Counted from the stretch's first letter, positions 9,572 through 18,973 are shown. The stretch: DNA of 64,000 bases from Sphingobacteriaceae bacterium GW460-11-11-14-LB5 (GCA_002151545.1 CP021237.1:5022001-5086000); one strand, 5' to 3'. Notes: a model not told the origin generated them from the letters alone. A program made the numbers and translations.

Positions 9572-12067
9572 TTAATATCCACAAAAAATTATATTCCCGA
9601 ATAAGGTTTTTCCACCCTCCCAGAAGTTTCTGAACAGGGGATCGTTGGCCAAATAAACTACCTGGCCCCGGCCGAAATCTTGTACACCAATTAAAAGCCC
9701 CATTTTTAGTTCTTCCCTGGCTTTTTTGCCTACTACACCCGCCATCAAACTTTTTTCGTTAATCAAACCCACATTCCAACCTTTAACAAATGGCTCATAA
9801 ATCTTACGGTCTGTTTTTAAACTATAATAGGTTTTACCCAAACCATAAGAAAAGGGGTGACTAGCGTCAAGATTGATCCGATAAATTGCACCTGGTATCG
9901 TTGTTTCGAAATCATCTCTGTTCTTATCTTTGAAAAGAAGTTTGTTTGCCTCTGGCTTTTCATCTTTTTTTACAACAGCTTCTTTCTTTTTAATATCAAA
10001 TCCTTTTTTCTCGAATACACTTTCAATAGCATCTTCCATTAAAATCAATCTTCCTCCTTTATTTAACCATGCAGTTAAACCATCACCTATAAAAGGGCTA
10101 TAACTTCCATCTGGTAAAATCAAGGTATTTACTTTATTAATATCCAGGTTATTTAAATCTTTAGCATTAATAATACTGGGTGAAAGATTCAGATCGTGTT
10201 CAAGAAAAAACCAGGCTTCGCCGAACGCAAGAGAAGAAACCTCCATACCCGATACAATGGCAATTTTAGGCTGTTTTAACAATGGATAAACGTTAGAGCC
10301 AAAATCCTTACCTTTTTCTACAAAGCCACTGCTTATGGCCTGGATTGGCCTGTTCAAGGTTTTTGCAATTGATGCTACCTTATCTTTCATCCCTTTTATC
10401 AGCCTTTCGTTTTCTGCCCTCAACACAATTAGGGTTCCGGCAGGATAGTCTTTACCGTTTACAGCAAATGGCTGATCGGCCTGTCTGACTTTTATATTTT
10501 CCTTTTGCAGCGCAGTTAATACCTGAACATCTTCGCTTGTTCCCCAGCTAAACAACCAGGCGAGGGGTTTCTCCACCTCATTATTGATTATTTTAGGTTC
10601 TTCAATCGCTGAGAATTTTCCTTTGATACTTTCTTTACTGGCATAACCTTTTAATCCATACACGTAAGGAAGGGCCCATGCTGTAATATCGTAAGTATTA
10701 GAATCGGTTACCAGGGTTTGAGGCTCTAATAAAACATTAGCCAAAACTGCCCTTGGTTGCTGAATATTCACAATTAAATCGTTGCGGGTTATGCTAAAAT
10801 TTTCTTCTTTTTGGGTATCGTAGTCATAAGCTCTACCAGTTTTATCCCCGCCAAAAGCAAATTCGATTTTATTTTTGGTGAGCAGTTCAGCCAGTTTTTT
10901 CAAGCGCGATAAATTAGTTGCTTTTATGATATAACTTTTATAAATGCCTGGACTATTAGCCAGCTCTTGTTGGAAATATTTTTTATACTCTTCTAATAAT
11001 TTATTATGGTTTAGAGCGGTTACTTCAAGGGTAGACATTCCTGTGGTAAAGTGATGCGCGATACGATCTTTTAAAGTTAAGGTATCGCCATCGTTGGTTA
11101 CCACCGATAATCCTGCCCTGATTCCGCCCTGTTCGTAGGTCATACCGATTGATCCATTATATAAAGGATAGGTATCGCCATAAGATGGATAAAGCAGGTC
11201 GAAGCGCTCTTTGGTAAAATATTGCCAGCCCTCTGCATCAAAATATTTAGCGTTGTTTTTACCCACTACCACCTGGAAACTTTTTTGCCAGGAAGTAATG
11301 TCCTGATGAACCGGTTCTGCTGCTGGTGCAAAATAATATGGTTCATTATAGCTTTGCTCATGAAAATCGACGTGTACCTGAGGCATCCATTGGTTGTACA
11401 ATGCCAACCTTTGCTGACTTTCAATTTGTGTTTGCCAGGCCCAATCGCGGTTTAAATCGAAATAATAATGATTTGGTCTGCCGCCTGGCCATGGCTCTAT
11501 GTGTTCTCTCGATAATGGATCAGAATTGGGTGTTTTGCCCACCACGCTATTAAAATAATTTACGTAACGGTCTCTTCCGTCGGGGTTTAAACAAGGGTCA
11601 ATCACTACTACAGTATTTTTTAACCAATCTGTTGCAGGTTTATTACTGCCCGAAACTAGCGTATAAAGCATCTTCATGGAAGTTTCGGTCGAATTTGCTT
11701 CATTACCATGTACATTATAACTTAACCATAGTATAGCAGGTTGATTTGTTAAATCGACACTGTTATTGGTGCCCGTTGCCAAAACTAAATTGTTATTTCT
11801 AATTTGTTCCAGTTTCGCTATGTTTTCTGCTGAAGAAACAATGGCCACCATTAACGGTCTGCCTTCATTGGTTTTACCATATTCGATCAGCTTCATATTT
11901 TTTGGGGAAGCAACAGCAGTTTGCCTGAAATAATCGGCTACTTTATGATGTGGCGTAAAATGCGAGCCCAACTCGTAGCCTAAAAAATCATCAGGAGATT
12001 TTAGCTGCGCTTGCACAAACAGAATTGAACTTAAGGAGATCAGGCAGAACGTTAAGAGTCTTTTCAT
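9572..12067 (-). CDS. Secreted M14-family zinc carboxypeptidase with C-terminal amidotransferase-like domain
   Basis: 831 residues with a signal peptide (about 1-20). The M14 domain (about 35-330) shows the zinc ligands H120 and E123 in H-G-N-E, the substrate-binding N-P-D-G-R (161-165) and D-L-N-R-D-W (about 204-209). The third zinc ligand is probably H236 in V-D-F-H-E, and a likely catalytic Glu is E312 in T-Y-E-Q-G-G. Residues about 590-700 resemble a class I glutamine-amidotransferase-like fold of the kind seen after M14 domains in secreted Bacteroidota peptidases. It should cleave peptides in the periplasm or outside the cell. Single gene, divergent from murF. Confidence 0.9.
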   Translation of the reverse strand: MKRLLTFCLISLSSILFVQAQLKSPDDFLGYELGSHFTPHHKVADYFRQTAVASPKNMKLIEYGKTNEGRPLMVAIVSSAENIAKLEQIRNNNLVLATGTNNSVDLTNQPAILWLSYNVHGNEANSTETSMKMLYTLVSGSNKPATDWLKNTVVVIDPCLNPDGRDRYVNYFNSVVGKTPNSDPLSREHIEPWPGGRPNHYYFDLNRDWAWQTQIESQQRLALYNQWMPQVHVDFHEQSYNEPYYFAPAAEPVHQDITSWQKSFQVVVGKNNAKYFDAEGWQYFTKERFDLLYPSYGDTYPLYNGSIGMTYEQGGIRAGLSVVTNDGDTLTLKDRIAHHFTTGMSTLEVTALNHNKLLEEYKKYFQQELANSPGIYKSYIIKATNLSRLKKLAELLTKNKIEFAFGGDKTGRAYDYDTQKEENFSITRNDLIVNIQQPRAVLANVLLEPQTLVTDSNTYDITAWALPYVYGLKGYASKESIKGKFSAIEEPKIINNEVEKPLAWLFSWGTSEDVQVLTALQKENIKVRQADQPFAVNGKDYPAGTLIVLRAENERLIKGMKDKVASIAKTLNRPIQAISSGFVEKGKDFGSNVYPLLKQPKIAIVSGMEVSSLAFGEAWFFLEHDLNLSPSIINAKDLNNLDINKVNTLILPDGSYSPFIGDGLTAWLNKGGRLILMEDAIESVFEKKGFDIKKKEAVVKKDEKPEANKLLFKDKNRDDFETTIPGAIYRINLDASHPFSYGLGKTYYSLKTDRKIYEPFVKGWNVGLINEKSLMAGVVGKKAREELKMGLLIGVQDFGRGQVVYLANDPLFRNFWEGGKTLFGNIIFCGY

Positions 12068-12092
12068 AGGAAAATAATTTTACCTAATGTAC

Positions 12093-12100
12093 TAATTTTG
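12093..12100 (+). promoter_or_regulatory. Candidate -7 promoter element for murF
   Basis: TAATTTTG matches the Bacteroidota TAnnTTTG -7 consensus exactly and lies 51 nt before the murF start. No good -33 TTTG is found 19 nt upstream, so this is tentative. Confidence 0.35.
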
Positions 12101-12151
12101 TTTTTTGTTGATGCGAAAGCTTAATTTTACATCATATTTTTTACCATAGGC

Positions 12152-13453
12152 ATGATTACAACCGAAAGATTATACGATTACTACCAAGAAAACCCTGTTA
12201 TTTCTACCGATACCAGAAACATTAGCCCCGGCTGTATCTTTTTTGCGCTTAAGGGAAATCTTTTTAATGCCAATGAATTTGCTGCTCAGGCTATTGAAAA
12301 GGGTGCCGCTTATGCGGTTGTAGATGAAGAAAAATATGCAACAAATAATCAATGCCTATTGGTTGAAGACGTATTAAACACTTTGCAGGATCTGGCTCGC
12401 CATCACCGTAAAAAACTGAACATCCCTGTTATTGGCTTAACCGGTAGTAATGGTAAAACAACCAGTAAAGAATTGGTAAATGCTGTGCTGACCGAGCGAT
12501 ATAAAACCTTTGCCACCTTTGGCAACTTAAACAATCATATAGGTGTTCCATTGTCTATATTATCCATTACTGATGAAGTTCAGATTGCGGTAATCGAGAT
12601 GGGGGCAAACCACCAAAAAGAAATAGAACTTCTTTGCACCATTGCCCAGCCCACCCATGGTATTATTACCAATGTGGGCATGGCGCATTTAGATGGTTTT
12701 GGTGGATTTGAGGGCGTAAAAAAGGGAAAGGCTGAACTTTATGCTTATCTAAAAGAAACCCAGGGTTACACCTTTATTAATAGAGACAATCCTTATTTAA
12801 TAGAAATGAGTGCTGCCGCTGGTTTAAACAAACTCATTTATTATGGAACAGAAAATGGCAATACCATTAAAGGCTCGTTAAAAAGCAGCGATCCTTTTAT
12901 CGAAGTCGACTGGACCAACCATGAAATTTTTTCATCAGTAAAAACCAATTTAACAGGAAGTTATAATTTCGAAAATATTCTTGCCGCCATTTGTATCGGC
13001 GATTTCTTTGATATGAATCCTGAAGAAATCAATGCCGGTTTAGCGGACTATCAGCCCAAAAACAACCGGTCACAGTTAACAAAAACCGAAAAAAATACCG
13101 TGATATGCGATTTCTACAATGCCAACCCAAGCAGTATGACGGCAGCATTGAAAAATATTGCCGCACTATCGGCCAATAAAAAGACTGCCATTTTGGGCGA
13201 TATGTTCGAATTGGGCCCAGAATCTCCTGGTCAGCACGAAATAATTGCCAAACAGGCCGGCGAAAGCGGTTTGGATCAGTTGATTTTTATTGGAAAAGAT
13301 TTTTATGCTTTTAAAAATACAATTAAAGGCCTGTTTTTCGAAACGCCTGCAGAGGCTGCCCAATATTTACAAGATAATCCTGTTCAAGATCATTTAGTGT
13401 TACTGAAAGGCTCAAGGGGAATGAAACTAGAAAGTTTGTTGCAATATTTGTAG
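12152..13453 (+). CDS. murF: UDP-N-acetylmuramoyl-tripeptide--D-alanyl-D-alanine ligase
   Basis: 433 residues, normal for Bacteroidota MurF. It adds D-Ala-D-Ala to the UDP-MurNAc-tripeptide, the last cytoplasmic step in peptidoglycan precursor synthesis. Visible are the N-terminal Mur ligase domain with D-T-R-N-I-S-P-G (about 20-27) and the ATP loop G-L-T-G-S-N-G-K-T-T (95-104). The central domain contains E-M-G-A-N-H, and a C-terminal domain has D-F-Y-N-A-N-P-S-S-M and G-D-M-F-E-L-G, the usual MurF signatures. It stands alone, divergent from the M14 peptidase and convergent with gldH. Confidence 0.96.
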   Translation: MITTERLYDYYQENPVISTDTRNISPGCIFFALKGNLFNANEFAAQAIEKGAAYAVVDEEKYATNNQCLLVEDVLNTLQDLARHHRKKLNIPVIGLTGSNGKTTSKELVNAVLTERYKTFATFGNLNNHIGVPLSILSITDEVQIAVIEMGANHQKEIELLCTIAQPTHGIITNVGMAHLDGFGGFEGVKKGKAELYAYLKETQGYTFINRDNPYLIEMSAAAGLNKLIYYGTENGNTIKGSLKSSDPFIEVDWTNHEIFSSVKTNLTGSYNFENILAAICIGDFFDMNPEEINAGLADYQPKNNRSQLTKTEKNTVICDFYNANPSSMTAALKNIAALSANKKTAILGDMFELGPESPGQHEIIAKQAGESGLDQLIFIGKDFYAFKNTIKGLFFETPAEAAQYLQDNPVQDHLVLLKGSRGMKLESLLQYL

Positions 13454-13480
13454 GCTAGGCGCATGGCGCAATGTGCTTTA

Positions 13481-13963
13481 CTATTCTACCAACAATCCAA
13501 CATCGCTTACTTCCAATAATGGATTATCGCGCATATTCTGCTCGATTTCGATATCAAACTTGCCGTTTCTTGGAAAACGATAATTGGTAAGCATGGGCAA
13601 ATTATAACTGAACACGTTTCCTGAACCGCTACCCAGCCATTCGCCATCATTTTTAGCAAGTTTATACTGATAACGTTTGGTTACCATCTTTTTACCATCC
13701 TTAAAATGGGCAAGGATAAATATATTGGCGTATTTATAATCTGCCGTATGCCTTAGCTTGAAATAAACATTATAAGCCCTGGTATTGTCTTTTATTTCAA
13801 ATGTTGTCGAAATATGGTTACGATAAGTCCACCTGCGATCGGCAATTTCTACATTGCTATCGATTACGCTGGTCGTACAGCCCATAAATAGGGTAACCAT
13901 AAATAAAAAGCCAAGCAAAAAAACTTGTCTTTTATTCAGCAGCAGGTTTATTTTCTGAGCCAT
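13481..13963 (-). CDS. gldH: Gliding-motility-type lipoprotein GldH
   Basis: 160 residues from the ATG at 13963; a longer reading frame upstream overlaps the preceding gene too far to be likely. The signal peptide ends in a lipobox L-F-M-G-C with Cys29 lipidated. The body matches the GldH family: D-R-R-W-T-Y near the start, F-E-I-K-D-N-T, V-Y-F-K-L-R-H and a closing G-L-L-V-E. GldH is part of the Bacteroidota gliding machinery set but is also kept in non-gliding species. The start overlaps the 3' end of the PSP1 gene by 32 nt, indicating co-transcription. Confidence 0.85.
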   Translation of the reverse strand: MAQKINLLLNKRQVFLLGFLFMVTLFMGCTTSVIDSNVEIADRRWTYRNHISTTFEIKDNTRAYNVYFKLRHTADYKYANIFILAHFKDGKKMVTKRYQYKLAKNDGEWLGSGSGNVFSYNLPMLTNYRFPRNGKFDIEIEQNMRDNPLLEVSDVGLLVE

Positions 13964-15464
13964 TATTATTGTTTCGGCGGTTATTATTCTTCCTACGGTT
14001 ATTTCTATTCTTGTTCTTGTTTTGTTCTGGCTTAACACCCTCTGCAGCTACACCTCCTTCAGGTTTTTGCACCTGTGGCTGTTGCTGTTTTGGCTTATTG
14101 TTTTGAGGTTTTGGCCCATTAACATGCTGTGGTTTTGGTACTGCCTGTTGCTGTGGTTTCTGTCCGCCGTTTTGTTGCGGCTTTGGTCCGTTAGGCTGTG
14201 GTTTTCCGCCTTGCTGGTTTTTTTGGCCACCTTGTTGAGGCTGTTGCTTATTATTAGGCCCAGCATTCTTCTCTCCGGCAGGTACTCTTTCTCTTCTGTT
14301 TTGATTGTTGTTGCGGTTATTTTTCTGATTATTGTTTTTGTTCTGGTTGTTTTTACCCCGCGAACGTTCATCCAGACGGGTTAAACTATCCTGACCAACC
14401 ACATTTTCATAATCGAAAGATTTCTCTACCACCACAGGGGCTGCAATCTGCACCGCTTCCTCTTTTAAATTTGGTGCTTTTTTACCGGCCTTGTTCATGG
14501 CCATGATTTCTTTTACCCGTGCAGCTTTAACCGGAATCCAGTTTTCATCGCCCTGGTAACTAAACCACATGATTTTTTTAAAAATATCCGTTTTTTGGTG
14601 ACGGGCGTAACCCGCTTCGGTATCTAAATTTTCGATTCTATCGGGAATATCTTTTAAGGCATCCAGATAGGTATCCAGCTCATAGTTCAAACAACACTTT
14701 AATTTGCCACACTGGCCGGCAAGCTTTAATGTATTTAACGATAAATTCTGGTAACGTGCTGCAGCTGTAGAAACGGTTTTAAAGTTGGTTAACCAGGTAG
14801 AACAGCATAATTCGCGGCCACACGAGCCAATTCCACCCAAACGGCCAGCTTCCTGGCGCATCCCAATCTGGCGCATTTCAATCCTGATGCGGAAACTTTC
14901 CGCCATTTTTTTGATCAGCTCGCGGAAATCGACACGGCCATCAGCAGTATAAAAGAAAGTCGCTTTGGTTTTATCGGCCTGATAATCTACATCACTGATT
15001 TTCATCTGTAAACGGAGATCTAAAGCCAACTTACGGGCTTTGTGCATGGTTTCCCACTCCATTCCCTTAGCGGCATTCCATTTCTCCACGTCGGCCTCTG
15101 TAGCTTTACGGTAAATCTTCTTCACCACCTGATCGAGCGTGGTTTTACGGCGTTTCATCTGGATCCGCACCAATTCGCCGGTAAGCGAAACATGCCCTAC
15201 ATCAAAACCACCGGTTGGTCCTTCAACAGCCACCAGCTCGCCAATTTCGAGGTAAATGTTGTCGCTGTTTAAGAAAAACTCTTTCCGAGAACCTTTAAAT
15301 TTTATTTCTGTAACCTGAAAAGGTTTATAATTAGAAGGCATATCCAAATTAGACAGCCAATCGTGAACTTCCATTGTTTGGCAACCACCGGTGCCGCATG
15401 AGCCATTACTTTTGCATCCATTAGGGGTGCAACCACCACCTGTTGAACAACTTCCACATCCCAT
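13932..15464 (-). CDS. PSP1-domain protein (RicT/YaaT family) with Cys-rich head and Q/N-rich tail
   Basis: 510 residues in three parts. The first 30 residues contain six Cys spaced by Gly/Ser/Asn. The PSP1 core (about 45-290) keeps the family's Cys clusters G-S-C-G-R-E-L-C-C and G-Q-C-G-K-L-K-C-C. In Bacillus RicT such Cys residues help hold an iron-sulfur cluster in the Ric complex that works with RNase Y. The last 140 residues are low-complexity Asn/Gln/Lys/Pro and must be disordered. The gene lies between holB (2-nt gap) and gldH (overlap), a conserved Bacteroidota arrangement as I recall. Its role in this phylum is not established. Confidence 0.85.
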   Translation of the reverse strand: MGCGSCSTGGGCTPNGCKSNGSCGTGGCQTMEVHDWLSNLDMPSNYKPFQVTEIKFKGSRKEFFLNSDNIYLEIGELVAVEGPTGGFDVGHVSLTGELVRIQMKRRKTTLDQVVKKIYRKATEADVEKWNAAKGMEWETMHKARKLALDLRLQMKISDVDYQADKTKATFFYTADGRVDFRELIKKMAESFRIRIEMRQIGMRQEAGRLGGIGSCGRELCCSTWLTNFKTVSTAAARYQNLSLNTLKLAGQCGKLKCCLNYELDTYLDALKDIPDRIENLDTEAGYARHQKTDIFKKIMWFSYQGDENWIPVKAARVKEIMAMNKAGKKAPNLKEEAVQIAAPVVVEKSFDYENVVGQDSLTRLDERSRGKNNQNKNNNQKNNRNNNQNRRERVPAGEKNAGPNNKQQPQQGGQKNQQGGKPQPNGPKPQQNGGQKPQQQAVPKPQHVNGPKPQNNKPKQQQPQVQKPEGGVAAEGVKPEQNKNKNRNNRRKNNNRRNNNNGSENKPAAE

Positions 15465-15465
15465 A

Positions 15466-16623
15466 TTAATTGTATATATATTGAGTCCCCGCAGGGAGCG
15501 TTTTAAACTTGATAATTTTTACCAATTGTAAAGATACATCTAAAAACAGAATTTTTGGGTTTGCATTTCTTTCAATGTGGTAATGTGCCTTTTCCAGTTC
15601 GCCAATTATGGCCTCTGCCATAGGCAAGGTAAGTACGTGTGTGCTGAGTTTTTTGGCGGTTTCGAAGGTTAAGGGGGGTAATTTCACCAATTCTTCAGCT
15701 CCGCTTAAAATTAAACAGCATTCGCGTAAATAATTTACGCCATATTTTAAAAAATTCTTCTGGTTTTCTCTTCCCCACTTCGCCGCTTCATCTGTAAACT
15801 CGATTAGATCGGGAACTTTGTTTCCAAAACCCATCCTCAGCCAGGCCGTAAACGTACCCGAACTGTCGCTTTGCGTATCTGCTGCCAGTGCTTTTGCTTC
15901 AATTAAATTTCCGTCGGCCAAAAAGGAGTAATCAATGGCCTGATGCTCGGTTAATCCACTCGCATTTAGTAAATATCCGGTGACCTCTTCTGATGAAAGT
16001 TTCGGAATCTTCACAATTTGCGTCCGGGATAAAATGGTGGTTAAAATCTGATCCTGACTTTGTGCGATTAATATAAATAAGGTATTTGCAGGTGGCTCTT
16101 CAATTAATTTAAGCAGCGCATTCCCGGCCTTATCCAGGTATTCGGGCAACCACATAATTAAAACCTTGGTTTCGGCTTCGAAAGCTTTATAACTTAGTTT
16201 TTTAATAATATCGTGGCATTCGGCAATGTTAATATTGGCCTGTTTATTGGCCGCATCGAGCTTCGATCGCCAGATATCCATATCAAAATAAGGATCCTGC
16301 ATCAGCATTGCCCGCCATTCTTCCAATACATCTATGGCCGTTTTTACACTTGCCGAGGCAAAAAAAGGATAAGAGAAATGCAGGTCGGGATGAATTAAAC
16401 GTTCGTACTTTCTACAACTCGAACATTCGCCGCAACTATCATTTTCGCCTTTATTAAGGCAATTGATAAATTGTGCATAGGCAATAGCGAGGGGTACAGC
16501 GCCAGAACCAGCAGGCGACAAAAACAACTGCGCATGGCTAATGCGGTTTTCTTTAACCGTTTGCACCAATTGTTGCTTCACTCTTTCCTGTCCGATGATT
16601 GCTTTAAACTGCATTTGGTGCAA
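15466..16623 (-). CDS. holB: DNA polymerase III delta-prime subunit
   Basis: 385 residues. An AAA+ clamp-loader fold begins with F-K-A-I-I-G-Q-E-R-V. The P-loop is degenerate (S-P-A-G-S-G-A-V, no Lys), as expected for delta-prime, which does not hydrolyse ATP. A four-Cys zinc module (C-L-N, C-G-E-C-S-S-C) lies about residues 52-70. E-E-P-P-A-N-T-L and L-S-R-T-Q are the usual sensor-side motifs. The protein helps load the sliding clamp at replication forks. It is the first gene of the holB-PSP1-gldH run. The start could also be the internal Met at 16614. Confidence 0.9.
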   Translation of the reverse strand: MHQMQFKAIIGQERVKQQLVQTVKENRISHAQLFLSPAGSGAVPLAIAYAQFINCLNKGENDSCGECSSCRKYERLIHPDLHFSYPFFASASVKTAIDVLEEWRAMLMQDPYFDMDIWRSKLDAANKQANINIAECHDIIKKLSYKAFEAETKVLIMWLPEYLDKAGNALLKLIEEPPANTLFILIAQSQDQILTTILSRTQIVKIPKLSSEEVTGYLLNASGLTEHQAIDYSFLADGNLIEAKALAADTQSDSSGTFTAWLRMGFGNKVPDLIEFTDEAAKWGRENQKNFLKYGVNYLRECCLILSGAEELVKLPPLTFETAKKLSTHVLTLPMAEAIIGELEKAHYHIERNANPKILFLDVSLQLVKIIKFKTLPAGTQYIYN

Positions 16624-16653
16624 AATAAGAAATAGATATGATATTCACAGCCT

Positions 16654-16681
16654 CGTCATTCTGAACTTGTTTCAGAATCTC
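16654..16681. repeat. Short intergenic repeat hairpin, copy 1 (CGTCATnCTG...CAGnATCTC type)
   Basis: The sequence begins CGTCATTCTGA and ends TTCAGAATCTC, with TTCTGAA (16659-16665) pairing to TTCAGAA (16671-16677). A second unit with the same edges but a different centre lies at 27996-28031. Elements of this kind are common between genes in Sphingobacteriaceae genomes, from memory. Confidence 0.55.
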
Positions 16682-16739
16682 TATTTTTTAGATTAAAACG
16701 ACATTTTATTTTTTTAGAAAAGCAAGGCCTTGTGCGTTT

Positions 16740-16975
16740 CGGTTCCGAAAGTCCTGCTATTGCTTCAAGTCCTCTCCCGAATGAAAAATCGGGATGTGGG
16801 CTTTACGCGCGATCAGGTTTATTTAACTAAGTCAGTAATTCTTCGGAAACATCCAATTTACGCCCTGCAAATTTACCCAAACCGTACGGGCTCTGCATCA
16901 AAAAACCTGATGGAAGCGGCAGCCCCGAAGCATGAGGGCCAAAGCATACAGCAGGACTGGACATAGCCACGCACT
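16740..16975. repeat. Candidate long structured intergenic repeat
   Basis: AGTCCTGCT (16750-16758) is the exact reverse complement of AGCAGGACT (16950-16958), about 190 nt apart. Inside lies a second hairpin, TCCCGA pairing with TCGGGA around an A-rich loop (about 16776-16793). The segment is more G+C rich than its surroundings and has no coding features. It may be a dispersed repeat or a structured RNA; neither can be proven from one copy. Confidence 0.4.
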
Positions 16976-17154
16976 ACAGGTTTTGCTTTACAAAAAATGG
17001 AACGAATCAAATTTTTAGTCACAGACACTAATAACACACCCCTTACTAAAGCATTACCTGTAATATTTATCGATTATTTCAAAAACCTTACCTTTGGCTT
17101 TTTAAAAATTAAAGATGGGCCAACGCTTTACGCTAAGTGCCCGGCGCTTAACTT

Positions 17155-17571
17155 ATGGCCAGAATCCTCGCATTTGATTACGGAACAAAACGCATCGGCA
17201 TCGCAGTAACCGATCCTTTGCAGATTATTGCAACAGGCCTCGATACCGTGCACCCGAAAGATGTGATCGAATATGTTAAAAAATACATGCTTAGCGAACA
17301 GGTAGAGGCCTTTGTGCTCGGCGACCCGAAACAAATGGATGGCTCACCATCCGATTCGGCACAACATGTAAAGGGTTTTGCTACCTTGTTAAAAAAATCA
17401 TTCCCCGATATTCCCAGGCACTGGGTTGACGAGCGTTTTACCTCTAAACTTGCCCATCAGGCCATTATGCAAAGTGGTTTAAAAAAGACGGACAGAAGAG
17501 ACAAAGACCGGGTTGATACTATTGCTGCAACCATCATTTTACAATATTTTATGGAAAGTAACCGTTTATAA
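17155..17571 (+). CDS. ruvX: YqgF/RuvX-family putative Holliday junction resolvase
   Basis: 138 residues, the usual size. The RNase H-like fold shows the first acidic residue in F-D-Y-G-T-K-R-I-G-I-A-V-T-D (D8), the second in V-D-E-R-F-T-S, and the last in D-R-V-D-T-I-A-A. Members act on branched DNA or in 16S rRNA 5' processing. The stop is followed 7 nt later by the O-methyltransferase start, so the two are probably co-transcribed. Confidence 0.92.
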   Translation: MARILAFDYGTKRIGIAVTDPLQIIATGLDTVHPKDVIEYVKKYMLSEQVEAFVLGDPKQMDGSPSDSAQHVKGFATLLKKSFPDIPRHWVDERFTSKLAHQAIMQSGLKKTDRRDKDRVDTIAATIILQYFMESNRL

Positions 17572-17578
17572 CCAACAA

Positions 17579-18217
17579 ATGAGCCTGATAAACGACGATT
17601 TACAAGATTTATTAATCGCCTACTGCGAACCTGAAAGCGAATTGCTTCAACAGATAGACCGCGAAACCAACCTTAAAGTTTTAATGCCCCGAATGCTATC
17701 TGGCCACTATCAGGGCCGGGTTTTGAGCATGCTCAGCAAAATGATTTCCCCTAAAAGGATTTTAGAAATCGGCACTTTTACCGGTTATGCCACTTTATGT
17801 CTTGCTGAGGGCTTAACCAGCGATGGCCTGCTGTATACCCTTGATATTAATGAGGAACTGGAAGATATGGTTCGGCATAACTTTGCCCAATCGGCCTTTA
17901 ACCATCAGATCAACTACATCCTGGGCGATGCCACCCATACGATAGCTGCTTTAGACGAAGTTTTCGACATTGTTTTTATCGATGCAGATAAGAAAAACAA
18001 TGGCACCTATTACGATCTCATTTTTGATCGCGTTCGCCCTGGCGGAATTATCATTGTGGATAATGTACTATGGAGTGGAAAAGTACTTCAGGAGAAACAG
18101 GATAAAGACACCAGAAATATTACTAGTTTTAATGATAAAATAGCTGCAGATGAACGGGTTGAGAAATTGATTTTACCTGTTCGGGATGGTTTGTTTTTGA
18201 TCAGGAAGAAAGCTTAA
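17579..18217 (+). CDS. SAM-dependent O-methyltransferase (class I, catechol-type family 3)
   Basis: 212 residues from the ATG at 17579; an upstream in-frame start would overlap ruvX by about 60 nt. The SAM-binding motif I is E-I-G-T-F-T-G-Y-A-T, preceded by the P-K-R-I-L helix. F-I-D-A-D-K-K-N holds the metal-binding Asp, and V-D-N-V-L-W-S-G-K is the second family signature. Length and motifs match small-molecule O-methyltransferases of the COMT-like bacterial group. The acceptor is unknown. Confidence 0.9.
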   Translation: MSLINDDLQDLLIAYCEPESELLQQIDRETNLKVLMPRMLSGHYQGRVLSMLSKMISPKRILEIGTFTGYATLCLAEGLTSDGLLYTLDINEELEDMVRHNFAQSAFNHQINYILGDATHTIAALDEVFDIVFIDADKKNNGTYYDLIFDRVRPGGIIIVDNVLWSGKVLQEKQDKDTRNITSFNDKIAADERVEKLILPVRDGLFLIRKKA

Positions 18218-18295
18218 CATATAATGATTAATCGGTTAATTGTTTAAATCGGTTAATCGCACAGTTAACCAGATAAACAATTTGTACAGTTAACC

Positions 18296-18973
18296 ATGAC
18301 TAAAAAAATCTTTACTTTTTGTCTGCTCCTTTTAACAGGGATTGTTGCCAGTGCACAAGATACAGACGAGTATATTGCAGAGCATGTAGAATATGCGCAG
18401 GATTTAATGCGCGATCATAAAATCCCCGCCAGTATTATCCTGGCTGTCGCTATTCACGAATCGGCTGCAGGAAACAGTAAAATTGCACAACACCTTAACA
18501 ATCATTTCGGCGTAAAAGGTCCGAATAATAATACCGAAATCCGTTCATCCTATCGCGATTACTTAAATGCAGATGAATCTTACAGCCATTTTGTAGAAAT
18601 TATGGAAACCCGCGAACCTTTTAATAACCTTTTTGGAAAATACGATCAGTACGATTACAAAGGATGGGCTTACGGAATCCGCCGTTGTGGTTACGCCAGC
18701 AGCAGAAGCTGGGCCAGCCAGGTAATCGGGTTGATCAAAAAGTACGAACTTTACCAATACGATGAAAGACCAGAGGGTTATGAAGAGCCCGTTTATGCTG
18801 CACCAGCTCGCCACCGCTCAAAAAGCAGAAGAACAACAAAAAGTTATACCGTAAAATCTGGTGATAACCTGAGCATAATTGCCAAAAAGAAAGGAACCAC
18901 CGTTAAGGCCCTCATGCAGAAAAACGGCATAAAAAAAGCGAATTTAAAACCAGGACAGAAGTTGAAGTTTTGA
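18296..18973 (+). CDS. Secreted glucosaminidase (GH73-like) with C-terminal LysM
   Basis: 225 residues. A signal peptide (1-20, ending A-S-A-Q) leads into a mannosyl-glycoprotein endo-beta-N-acetylglucosaminidase domain (about 25-160). That domain carries the catalytic-Glu segment A-I-H-E-S-A-A-G-N-S and the motif N-N-H-F-G-V-K-G. A linker rich in Arg/Ser leads to one LysM (about 182-225), which binds peptidoglycan. It should cut glycan strands in the periplasm. The next gene encodes a paralogue. Confidence 0.92.
   Translation: MTKKIFTFCLLLLTGIVASAQDTDEYIAEHVEYAQDLMRDHKIPASIILAVAIHESAAGNSKIAQHLNNHFGVKGPNNNTEIRSSYRDYLNADESYSHFVEIMETREPFNNLFGKYDQYDYKGWAYGIRRCGYASSRSWASQVIGLIKKYELYQYDERPEGYEEPVYAAPARHRSKSRRTTKSYTVKSGDNLSIIAKKKGTTVKALMQKNGIKKANLKPGQKLKF

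Larger units (their letters stand above)
16624..17154. other. Intergenic region between holB and ruvX holding two repeat-like elements
   Basis: 531 nt without a convincing gene; the short open frames have no family features and run into ruvX. It contains a short dispersed-repeat-like hairpin (16654-16681) and a longer candidate structured element (about 16740-16975), both listed separately. The last 150 nt before 17155 should hold the ruvX promoter. Confidence 0.6.

Noticed and set aside
14022..14384. Open frames on both strands inside the PSP1 tail
   Set aside because: They arise from the low-complexity CAA/AAC codon runs of the Q/N-rich tail and have no independent start or motif support.
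16730..17209. Short plus-strand open frames (78 and 70 codons) between holB and ruvX
   Set aside because: No family features, odd composition, and the second runs across the ruvX start in another frame. The region fits repeat elements better.
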